Of a stretch of DNA of 64,000 nucleotides, positions 38,282 through 45,511 are shown in pieces. Where the stretch lies: assembly GCA_017644045.1 (NCBI GenBank), contig JAEPMI010000018.1, forward strand, positions 38,508-102,507. The letters are read 5' to 3'. The notes below the pieces were generated by a model that did not search any database, was not told where the DNA came from, and saw nothing but the letters and a program-made list of their open reading frames with translations. The translations under genes and the position numbers were made by a program. Position 1 is the first letter of the stretch, and each line of letters begins with the position of its first letter. The DNA is from Deltaproteobacteria bacterium. Its GTDB lineage: Bacteria; Myxococcota_A; Polyangia; Polyangiales; Houyiibacteriaceae.

Positions 38282-39100
38282 TCACCACGCTCGGGGCGCG
38301 ATCCGGCGGGGCGGGAGCGCGCGCGGGTAGAGGAGCAGCGGCAGCAGGTAGCCGCTGATGAAGCCGATGATCGCGCCGCCGATCACGTCGGACGCGTAGT
38401 GGCGCTCGGACACGATGCGGAGCGTGCTGGCGAACGACGCGAGGGCGAGGGCGCCCGCGCACTCGACGTACCCGATCACGCTCCAGCCGCGCAGGCGCTG
38501 GTGGGCGCAGACCAGCGCCGCGCCCGTGAACGATGCCGAGGTGTGGCCGCTCGTGAAGCTCTGATAGCGGCTGCCCGAGTCGCACCCCGGGTCGTGGGTG
38601 GGGTCGGCCTCGCAGGGCTCGACGTAGGGCCGCGGTCGCCGGACGGCGTGCTTCAGCGAGACCGTCACCAAGGCCTGGAACGAGAAGGCGAGGGCGTCGG
38701 CCGTGAGCAGACGGTAGGTCACCCGCGAGTGGCGGGTGCCCTTCGCGTGCCACGAGATCGCGTCGGCGACCGGGGCCGCGGCTGCGGCGAAGAGGAAGAA
38801 GTCGCTCGCGTGGGCCGCGCGTCGGCGGCCGTCGATCGTCGGGCGGATCCAGGACTCGAAGCCGCGGTCGATGGGACCATTCGGCGTCCAGCGAGGCGAG
38901 TCGGACGGGACCGTCACGTCGATCGTCAGGGCCATCGCCGCGAGCGGGACGCTGACGAGCCAAGGCCACCACTCGAGATCGGGGTCCGCTGGGGAAGCGT
39001 CGGCGAAGGACTCGGTCACCGGTGTCTGTTCGGTCGACTGAGCCCGCGCCCACCCACTCGTCGAGGCGAGGAGCGCGAGCACCATCCAGGTAACCTTCAT
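38282..39100 (-). CDS. PAP2-superfamily phosphatase, membrane protein
   Basis: A 272-residue exported or membrane phosphatase with signal (MVLALLASTSGWARAQ), several hydrophobic helices, and the three PAP2 motifs: KHAVRRPRP (KxxxxxxRP), FTSGHTSASF (PSGH type) and SERHYASDVIGG (SRxxxxxHxxxD). It dephosphorylates lipid phosphates such as undecaprenyl diphosphate or phosphatidate at the periplasmic face. The upstream side holds three GTGAACG repeats. It lies between the two paralogous modules and is transcribed against them. Confidence 0.85.
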   Translation of the reverse strand: MKVTWMVLALLASTSGWARAQSTEQTPVTESFADASPADPDLEWWPWLVSVPLAAMALTIDVTVPSDSPRWTPNGPIDRGFESWIRPTIDGRRRAAHASDFFLFAAAAAPVADAISWHAKGTRHSRVTYRLLTADALAFSFQALVTVSLKHAVRRPRPYVEPCEADPTHDPGCDSGSRYQSFTSGHTSASFTGAALVCAHQRLRGWSVIGYVECAGALALASFASTLRIVSERHYASDVIGGAIIGFISGYLLPLLLYPRALPPRRIAPRAW

Positions 39101-39143
39101 CGTTCACCGCCGTTCACGCGCGCCGACTGCCCGGCACGTTCAC
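39101..39143 (-). promoter_or_regulatory. three CGTTCAC repeats before the PAP2 gene
   Basis: CGTTCAC occurs at 39101-39107, 39111-39117 and 39137-39143 (GTGAACG on the coding strand), the first two exactly ten bases apart. Regular direct repeats one helical turn apart suggest an operator, but the first touches the start codon. The remaining bases to 39353 hold nothing I can name. Confidence 0.3.
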
Positions 39144-39353
39144 GTTCGTGACTCCCATCTCTCGCGTCCGGCTCTTCCCCTTGCCATGCGCCACCCAGCG
39201 ACATTACGACAGGCGTTGCGGAGAGGGTGAACGGAGTCGAGCAGACGAGTCCTGCTCAGCACCGAGAGCGCATGGAGCCGAAGCCCGACGAACGCTATCG
39301 GACGCACGGCCGAGGACGAGACCACGCTCGCAGAGCGGGGGCGAGCCTCGAGC

Positions 39354-41627
39354 TCAGCGCCAGCGCCGGCGCCCGAGGATCACTCCGAGCAGTGCGAGCA
39401 GCCCCCAGGGGGCCGCTCGAGAGCCGGCCGTGACCCGGCAGCCGCAACCGCCGTCACCACCGTCCACACCTCGCGGGCCACCGTCCCCACCGCAGCCGAG
39501 CGCAGGATCGAAGGTGCCGCTCGCGCAGTCGTCGCAACCGTCGCCGTTCGAGTCACCACAGCGCGTGGGGTCGTCTGGGAACTCGTCGTCTTCATCGGCC
39601 CGGCCGTCGCCATCTCGATCGGCGGCCACACGGACCGACACCGACGCGCGCTCCTCCATGCCGCTCCCGTAGGTCAGCACGGCCTCGAGCTCGAAGATCC
39701 CCGTCCCTTCGAACCTCGTCGTGATCACGTGCATGCCGGAGCCCCCCGGTTCGAGCGAGCCCAGGTCCCAGGTGAGCGTGTCGCCGCTGATGGTGGCGGT
39801 CGGGTCGGTCGCGACCACGCTGACTCCGGCAGGGAGGGTGGCGGTCAGGGTGGCGTCCACCGCGGCGGAGGCACCCGTGTTCGAGTAGCTGATGGTGAGC
39901 GGCTCATCGATCGGGAGCGGGTCCGGAATGAAGCGCCGACCGATCCAGGCGAGGCCGACGTCGGGAGCCAGGGCTCCGGTCACGCAGTCGGCCTCGAAGA
40001 GCGCGTTGAGGAAGAGCCGCGCCCCCTGCGCGTCGGGGTTGCTGCTCATCGGGAGATCCGTGGAGTATCGGTGTCCGCCGAGGTAGCTCACCTTGCCGGT
40101 CTGACATTCCTCCGGGTCCGCGAACTCGTCGTGACTGAGGATGTCGCACTCACCGTCGACGTAGCCGGTCATCCACACGTCGTCCGTGCCGACCCCGCCG
40201 GCCCCGGTGATGAAGGTGATGTCGCGGTCGTTCTTGTAGCGGACGCCCAGGAAGCTGCTCAGCGTGTAGGCCGGCTCGCTCCCGCCGACGGTACCGAAGG
40301 CACCATCCATCTGGTTGTAGGGCACGCCGGGCTCGTGGACCACGACTTCGTCCTCGCCGGGTCGCTCGCCGATCAAGAAGCCGGCGCCGCGCTCCTTGTC
40401 GTCCGATGGCATGCAGCAATCTCGAGCTCCGTCGTCGCAACCCCCGATGACACACTCGAAGTCGCCCTCGTCGCTGTCGCAGGGACAGTCCGGCAGGCCG
40501 ACGGTGGTGAGGAAATGCCCCTCCCGCCCCTCGTCGTCCAGATAGGGCCAGGCGGGGTTCGGCACTTGGTTCTCGTACGCGTTCACCGCCTGACACTCCG
40601 CGAAGAAGTGCGTTGGGTGACTCAGGAACTCGCGCACTTCGGCCACGACTTCGTGGCCGTGATAGGTGAAGGTCTCACCGTCGCACTCCGCCTGGGTGGC
40701 CGGGCAGCCGCCGCCGTCGCACTCCACGGTCTCTCGATCGTTGACCCCCCAGTGCATGCTCATGATCTGGCAGTACGCAGGTGACCCGTCGGGATGGAAG
40801 AGGGCTCCATTGCGATGGTCGGTGTTCGGTTCATCACAGGTGCCCATGTCGCCCATGATCGATGGGACGGTGAGGAGGTCCGGGTTCGCCGTCCCAGGGC
40901 CGCAGTCGGCGCCGCATCTGCCAGCTGGGAACTCGGCGCCCGTCGACTGCGGAATGCCGGCGGCGCGGAGGTAGCCGGTCGCGATGTCCTCGTTCCCATC
41001 CGCGAAGACGGCGATGGTCGGTGGCTGAACCATCTCCTTTCGGACGTTCCCTTCGAAGGCTTCGGTCGTCTCGTGGACGCTGACGACGTTGAACTCCGTT
41101 CGCATCGCCCAGGGGTGGGCGTCCCAGAGCGATGGGTCGTTGTAAGCGTCGACGATGGCGGTCGCGCGCTCGGCATCCACGGCGTCCACGACGAAAGGCC
41201 CACCGCGATAGCCGTGCGACGCGATCGTCGCCCCGGGCGAGAGCACGTCGTCCGAGTCCCAGAGGACCAACGCGCCGACGAAGAAGTCGGGGCTGGCGGA
41301 AGGGTACGTGCACTTGATACCGGAGCCCTCCTCGGCGCAGTCCCAGGCACACTCGTCGCCGGGCGTATCGCAGGGGGCGGCGTGCCACACCTTCTCGCCA
41401 TCGATCACCCAGTAGACGGTCACGCCCTCCCTGAGCAGGTGATAGACCAGGCCGTAGGCCTGAAAGAGGCCGGAGTCCTGGTACGCGAGGTCCATGGGGA
41501 TCACCAAGCTGCCCGCCTCGAACGTGCGAGAGATGCCGCCCTGAGCGCTCGCTGGGGCCGCGGCCATCGCCAAGGCTCCCAGCATCGCGGCAAGGGTGCA
41601 TCGGGCGAGGTGGGGTCGTGTCGTCAT
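39354..41627 (-). CDS. MYXO-CTERM surface protein with DUF11-like domain
   Basis: A 757-residue exported protein. A Sec signal (AAMLGALAMAAAPASAQ) precedes a long N-terminal region (about 30-560) that I do not recognise, though GLVYHLLREGVTVYWVIDGEKVW and HGHEVVAEVREFLSHPTHFFAECQAVNAYEN suggest enzymatic or binding use. A DUF11-like beta repeat follows (ISYSNTGASAAVDATLTATLPAGVSV, VVATDPTATISGDTLTWDLGS), then a D/G-rich linker (DGDGRADEDDEFPDD) and a MYXO-CTERM tail (GCGCRVTAGSRAAPWGLLAL, ending in LLGVILGRRRWR). That tail directs processing and anchoring to the cell surface. It is typical of Myxococcota. Confidence 0.75.
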   Translation of the reverse strand: MTTRPHLARCTLAAMLGALAMAAAPASAQGGISRTFEAGSLVIPMDLAYQDSGLFQAYGLVYHLLREGVTVYWVIDGEKVWHAAPCDTPGDECAWDCAEEGSGIKCTYPSASPDFFVGALVLWDSDDVLSPGATIASHGYRGGPFVVDAVDAERATAIVDAYNDPSLWDAHPWAMRTEFNVVSVHETTEAFEGNVRKEMVQPPTIAVFADGNEDIATGYLRAAGIPQSTGAEFPAGRCGADCGPGTANPDLLTVPSIMGDMGTCDEPNTDHRNGALFHPDGSPAYCQIMSMHWGVNDRETVECDGGGCPATQAECDGETFTYHGHEVVAEVREFLSHPTHFFAECQAVNAYENQVPNPAWPYLDDEGREGHFLTTVGLPDCPCDSDEGDFECVIGGCDDGARDCCMPSDDKERGAGFLIGERPGEDEVVVHEPGVPYNQMDGAFGTVGGSEPAYTLSSFLGVRYKNDRDITFITGAGGVGTDDVWMTGYVDGECDILSHDEFADPEECQTGKVSYLGGHRYSTDLPMSSNPDAQGARLFLNALFEADCVTGALAPDVGLAWIGRRFIPDPLPIDEPLTISYSNTGASAAVDATLTATLPAGVSVVATDPTATISGDTLTWDLGSLEPGGSGMHVITTRFEGTGIFELEAVLTYGSGMEERASVSVRVAADRDGDGRADEDDEFPDDPTRCGDSNGDGCDDCASGTFDPALGCGGDGGPRGVDGGDGGCGCRVTAGSRAAPWGLLALLGVILGRRRWR

Positions 41628-41692
41628 GAGGGGCTCCGGGTTCGGACGGGGTGAGCGCGTTTCCGTGTCCTTCATGCGCCGTGCGTCGAGAA

Positions 41693-41710
41693 TCTTCACT
41701 CGCGTGAAGA
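41693..41710. repeat. inverted repeat between divergent surface-protein genes
   Basis: TCTTCAC (41693-41699) and GTGAAGA (41704-41710) form a perfect 7-bp inverted repeat around TCGC, midway in the 111-bp gap between the MYXO-CTERM gene and the Gly-rich lipoprotein gene. The same half-sites, without spacer, form the 20-bp palindrome at 60695-60714. It may be an operator or an RNA hairpin. Confidence 0.45.
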
Positions 41711-41738
41711 ATTCGAGGGCTCGGCGCATGCAGCCACC

Positions 41739-43244
41739 ATGAAGCGTGCGGCGATGGCTCTCTACGGACTGCTGGGGTGTGCGTTCGATCCCTCGGGAGT
41801 GCCCGAGCCCGACCCCACGACCGACGGAGGCGGGGTCGTCGACGCCACGGCCGTCGACGGGGGCTCCGACTCGGATGGATTCGTCGAAGACCTCGGGCTC
41901 TCCGACGCCGGCTCGCCCGACCGGCCGCCTTCCGCCGGCCCCTGCGACCTCCATGTGACGCCCGGGGCTGGCGACGGCAGCGGCAGCGCGCGCGATCCAC
42001 TCGGATCGCTCGCCGTCGCGCTCGAGCGGGCCGCACCAGGCGCGGAGCTGTGTCTGTCGGAGGGCGCGATCGAGGAAGAGGTGTCGGTGAGGACGGCCGA
42101 CGTGCTCGTGCGAGGGGGGTGGTGTGCGGGCTTCGAGACCCACGACCCGGAGAGTTGCCCATCGACCATCGCGTCGAGCTCGGGAGTCGGCTTCGCCATT
42201 CGAGGCGCAAATGGAGTGATGCTCGTCGACCTCTCGCTGACCAGCGCAGACGCCGACCTCGCGGTCCGGTCGGCTCACGGGCTCCGCATCGTGCAATCCA
42301 TCGATGTGGTGCTGCAGGGGGTTCGTGTGACGGTCGGCCGCGGCACCGCCGGGGCGTCCGGCCCGAACGGCGCCAATGGCGAGGATGGGCTCCCCGGCGA
42401 ACCGGGCTCCACCGGGGCGACGTCCCGGGCCGCTGGCGGTTCGAGCGCCTGTGCGCCGGGGGGCGTGGGAGGCTCGGGCGGCGAGCCGGGCGCGGAGCCC
42501 ACCGGCGGGGAGCCCGGGAGCGCGGGAGCCGTCGGGGGCGGCGCGGGAGCGAACCTCGGCGGCGAGGACGCTCGCGGCGGCGCCGACGGGGGTGATGGTT
42601 CGGGTGGAGAAGGTGGCACCGGCGGTCAGGGGGGTGCTGCGTTCGGCGCCCTGGGCGCGGACGGCACGTACCTGCCCGCCCACGGCCTGGCCGGGCAGCC
42701 GGGGACCGCGGGTGGCAGTGGTGCTGGTGGCGGTGGTGGCGGCGGCGGCGCAACGGGCGACGAAGCCCACCACGGCGGCGGCGGTGGCGGGGGAGGAGCG
42801 GGCGGCTGCGGCGGAGGTGGCGGCGCCGGGGGTCAGGGAGGTGGCGCGTCGCTGGGAATCGTCCTGGGGCCTGCGGCGGCGGTGCGGCTCGTCGACGTAG
42901 TCGTGGAAACGGATCAGGGTGGCGCCGGCGGCGACGGTGGGGACGGCGGCGATCGGGGACGCGGTGCGGCCGGCGGCGACGCGGGTGCCCCCACCGGTGA
43001 TGGGGCGGAAGGCGGAGTCGGAGGGGACGGCGCCGACGGCGGTCGAGGCGGCGGTGGTGGTGGTGGTGGGGGGGGCCCGTCGGTGGGAATCGTGATCGGT
43101 CCCGGTGCCACCGTCGTCGAGGAGGGACGAGTGGACGTTCGCCAGGCTGCGGCGGGCGCGAAGGGCTCCAAGGGGACCGGTCCGGGGACCGCTGGAGCCG
43201 ACGGTGCCACCGGCACGAGCGCTCGCGAGCTCCGTCTCGAGTAG
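41739..43244 (+). CDS. Gly-rich collagen-like lipoprotein
   Basis: A 501-residue lipoprotein (YGLLGC, Cys13) with an acidic linker (about 20-60) and a beta-helix-like domain (about 67-190, LCLSEGAIEEEVSVRTADVLVRGG, IVQSIDVVLQGVRVTVGRG). Two long glycine-rich blocks follow. The first starts collagen-like (GANGEDGLPGEPGSTGA, Gly-x-y) and becomes PE-PGRS-like (runs of GGGG). A short beta module (SLGIVLGPAAAVRLVDVVVE) divides the blocks and recurs at the end (SVGIVIGPGATVVEEGRV). It has no transmembrane segment apart from the signal. Probably a surface or matrix protein. Confidence 0.65.
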   Translation: MKRAAMALYGLLGCAFDPSGVPEPDPTTDGGGVVDATAVDGGSDSDGFVEDLGLSDAGSPDRPPSAGPCDLHVTPGAGDGSGSARDPLGSLAVALERAAPGAELCLSEGAIEEEVSVRTADVLVRGGWCAGFETHDPESCPSTIASSSGVGFAIRGANGVMLVDLSLTSADADLAVRSAHGLRIVQSIDVVLQGVRVTVGRGTAGASGPNGANGEDGLPGEPGSTGATSRAAGGSSACAPGGVGGSGGEPGAEPTGGEPGSAGAVGGGAGANLGGEDARGGADGGDGSGGEGGTGGQGGAAFGALGADGTYLPAHGLAGQPGTAGGSGAGGGGGGGGATGDEAHHGGGGGGGGAGGCGGGGGAGGQGGGASLGIVLGPAAAVRLVDVVVETDQGGAGGDGGDGGDRGRGAAGGDAGAPTGDGAEGGVGGDGADGGRGGGGGGGGGGPSVGIVIGPGATVVEEGRVDVRQAAAGAKGSKGTGPGTAGADGATGTSARELRLE

Positions 43245-43288
43245 GAGCCCGAGCCACCAGCGCATGGCGACTGCGTTAGGCTCGAGCG

Positions 43289-44269
43289 GTGGTGCGGATC
43301 TCCATCTTGCTGCTCTGTCTCGGCCATGGCGCCGCCTGGGCCCAGGCCCCGGACTCGCTGGCAGAGCGTCTCACGGTGCCTGACGCGGAGTGCCTCACCC
43401 GAGCGGCCATCGCGGCCCACCTCGCGAGCTGGCTCGGGGGCGATCTGGCCCCCGACGATCCGCGGCGAGTGGTGGTGCACCTGGGTGAAGCCGAGCGGAC
43501 GGGGGTCGCTTTCGTGCTCCTGCGAGGTGACGAGCCGATCGGCGAGCGTCGCTTCGAGGCCCTTCCCGAGCCGTGCCCGGATCGGCGGGCGGCCTTCAGC
43601 CTGGCGCTGGCGATCGCTCTGGATGCGGGGGTGCTCGAGCGCATCGGAATCGCGTCGGCAGCGAACGACTCACCAGAGCCAACCCAGGTCGAACCCGAGG
43701 AGCCCCGGCCGCCTCCGACGTCGGACCGCCCCCCCACGGAGTCACCGCGCGTCCTCCGTGTCGGTGCCCTTCTGGGCCTCGGGGTGGGCTCCGGTCTGAC
43801 ACCCACCTGGCACGGGTCGCTCGCGCTCGCGCTCGCGCTCGGCGGGGAGCGGTGGGAGCTTCGGCTCGGTGCGTGGGCGACCAACCGCCGCGAGGTCCCC
43901 CTGGGATCCGGCCGCCTCGACGCCCAGGCCGTGGCGTCGTCGGTGCTCGGTTGCCGGTACGCCCCGCCGGTGCGTCGGCTGAGCATGGGCGGGTGCGTCG
44001 GAGCGATGGCGGGCGCGTGGCTCGGCTCCGGCGAGGGGTTCGCGCAGTCACGGTCCGACCGGGCGGCGTGGATCGCGGGTCAGGCTGCGATGGTCGCCCG
44101 GTGGCCGAACGACGGCGCCGTACGTCTCACCATCCTCGCGCGAGTCGTCGTGCCCGTGCTGCGAGCGAGCTTCGTCGTGCGTGAGCCGACCGGCAACATC
44201 CTGGCCCGAACCAGCCAAGCGATCGTGGGAGGAGAGGGCTCCGCGGGTGTCGAAATCACGTTTCGGTGA
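43289..44269 (+). CDS. module B: exported barrel-like protein (paralogue of 33622-34611)
   Basis: A 326-residue protein with signal (ISILLLCLGHGAAWAQ), a periplasmic domain with CLTRAAIAAHLASWLGGDLA, ERRFEALPEPCPDRRAAFSLALAIALDAG (paired with the 33622 protein), a Pro/Glu linker (about 130-155) and a beta-rich second half ending EGSAGVEITFR. GTG GTG at 43289/43292 are both possible starts. The following sigma gene starts inside its 3' end, so translation is coupled. Outer-membrane location is inferred. Confidence 0.55.
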   Translation: MVRISILLLCLGHGAAWAQAPDSLAERLTVPDAECLTRAAIAAHLASWLGGDLAPDDPRRVVVHLGEAERTGVAFVLLRGDEPIGERRFEALPEPCPDRRAAFSLALAIALDAGVLERIGIASAANDSPEPTQVEPEEPRPPPTSDRPPTESPRVLRVGALLGLGVGSGLTPTWHGSLALALALGGERWELRLGAWATNRREVPLGSGRLDAQAVASSVLGCRYAPPVRRLSMGGCVGAMAGAWLGSGEGFAQSRSDRAAWIAGQAAMVARWPNDGAVRLTILARVVVPVLRASFVVREPTGNILARTSQAIVGGEGSAGVEITFR

Positions 44270-44816
44270 AGAATCTCGCCCGCCGCGGCATGAAGCAGTC
44301 GTCGACTCGCCTCCCAAACCCTCGCGGCTCGATGCCGGCGAGCTCTACCGGGCTCATGCGCCGTTCATCGCAAGCTTTCTCGTGCGGCTCGGGGTTCCGG
44401 CGCGCGACGTACCCGATCTCGTGCAGGACGTTTTTCTCATCGCCCACCGCAAGGGTGGCTTCACCGACCGCGGACGCGCCAAGCCACGGACCTGGCTCGG
44501 CTCGATCGCGTTTCGCGTCGCCGCGGGCCATCGAAGGCGGCGGCGGCCGGTCGTGGGTCTCCCCGAGGCTCCGATTCCGGCGGGGAGCGATCCGGAGCAG
44601 GAGGTCCAGGCTCGACGTGCAGCACAGCGCGTGGAGGCCTGCCTGAGCGCCCTCGACCTCCCTCATCGTGCAGTGTTCGTGCTCTTCGAGATCGAAGGGC
44701 TCAGCGGTGCCGAGGTGGCAGAGATCCTCGAGATCCCCGCTGGGACCGTCTACCGCCGGCTGTCCAATGCGCGGCACCGTTTCGCTGAGGCGCACGCCCG
44801 GATGGTGGCCGAGTGA
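44247..44816 (+). CDS. module B: ECF RNA polymerase sigma factor
   Basis: A 189-residue ECF sigma factor. Region 2 is LYRAHAPFIASFLVRLGVPARDVPDLVQDVFLIAHRKGG with basic WLGSIAFRVAAGHRRRRRP. Region 4 is CLSALDLPHRAVFVLFEIEGLSGAEVAEILEIPAGTVYRRLSNARHRF. It shares these features in order with 34660-35202. GTG at 44247 has a GGAGGAGAGG ribosome site at 44229-44238 and overlaps the preceding gene by 23 bp; the GTG at 44181 is another possible start. The anti-sigma-like gene overlaps by GTGA (44813-44816). Confidence 0.9.
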   Translation: MSKSRFGEESRPPRHEAVVDSPPKPSRLDAGELYRAHAPFIASFLVRLGVPARDVPDLVQDVFLIAHRKGGFTDRGRAKPRTWLGSIAFRVAAGHRRRRRPVVGLPEAPIPAGSDPEQEVQARRAAQRVEACLSALDLPHRAVFVLFEIEGLSGAEVAEILEIPAGTVYRRLSNARHRFAEAHARMVAE

Positions 44817-45511
44817 CCGAGGACCCCACGCGCCTCGTCGACGACCCGTCGGCCCCGGCTCTGCTCCGGGAGGACCTTCGTTCGGCGATCGACAACCCGC
44901 CGCAGATCCCACTGCCGCCCACGCCTCCGGTCCCCGGGTGGACCCCCCTCGCCGCCGGACTCGCCACGCTCGCGCTTCTGGCTGTCGGCGGCCTGATGGC
45001 GTTGCTCCTCTGGCCGGGAGAGCCGGAGCAGGCATCGGCACCGCCGGCTCCGCCCGTTCGGCATTCGGCGATCGATGCCGCCGCGCCGCGACTCGCCGTC
45101 GTGCCCCTCGATGGAGGGATCGCGCTCCCCCCGGTCGACGAAGCGAGCCCTGCTGAGGAGGAGCGGGAGCCCGAACCCGTGGCGCGGGTCCGTGGCCGCG
45201 ATCGGGTGACCGAGCCCACTCCGTCGGTCGCCGACGAAGTGGCGCACATGGCCGAGCTGCGCCGGATTGCCCGTAGCCAACCAGCGCGAGCGCTGGCGAT
45301 GGCGCGCGATGGGGAACGACGGTTCCGAGAGGGGCTCTTCAGCGAGGAGCGTCGAGCGATCGAGGTGCTCAGCCTCTACCGACTCGGTCGCACGGCCGCG
45401 GCTCGGCGTCAGGCGCGCCGCTTCCTGGAGCGCTATCCGAACAGCACCCAGGCCGGCGTGGTTCGACCCATCCTCGCGGGGCCCTCCGCGCCGAACGGAG
45501 CGGAACGGTGA
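44813..45511 (+). CDS. module B: membrane anti-sigma-like protein with TPR-like tail
   Basis: A 232-residue protein starting with the GTG that overlaps the sigma-gene stop. It has a cytoplasmic N terminus (residues 1-44), a transmembrane helix (45-67, PLAAGLATLALLAVGGLMALLL), a charged linker and a helical tail (about 145-230) with FSEERRAIEVLSLYRLGRTAAARRQARRFLERYPNSTQ. The tail matches the 35199 protein residue by residue. The cytoplasmic part probably holds the sigma factor. It overlaps the next gene by GTGA (45508-45511), so four genes in a row are coupled. Confidence 0.65.
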   Translation: MTEDPTRLVDDPSAPALLREDLRSAIDNPPQIPLPPTPPVPGWTPLAAGLATLALLAVGGLMALLLWPGEPEQASAPPAPPVRHSAIDAAAPRLAVVPLDGGIALPPVDEASPAEEEREPEPVARVRGRDRVTEPTPSVADEVAHMAELRRIARSQPARALAMARDGERRFREGLFSEERRAIEVLSLYRLGRTAAARRQARRFLERYPNSTQAGVVRPILAGPSAPNGAER

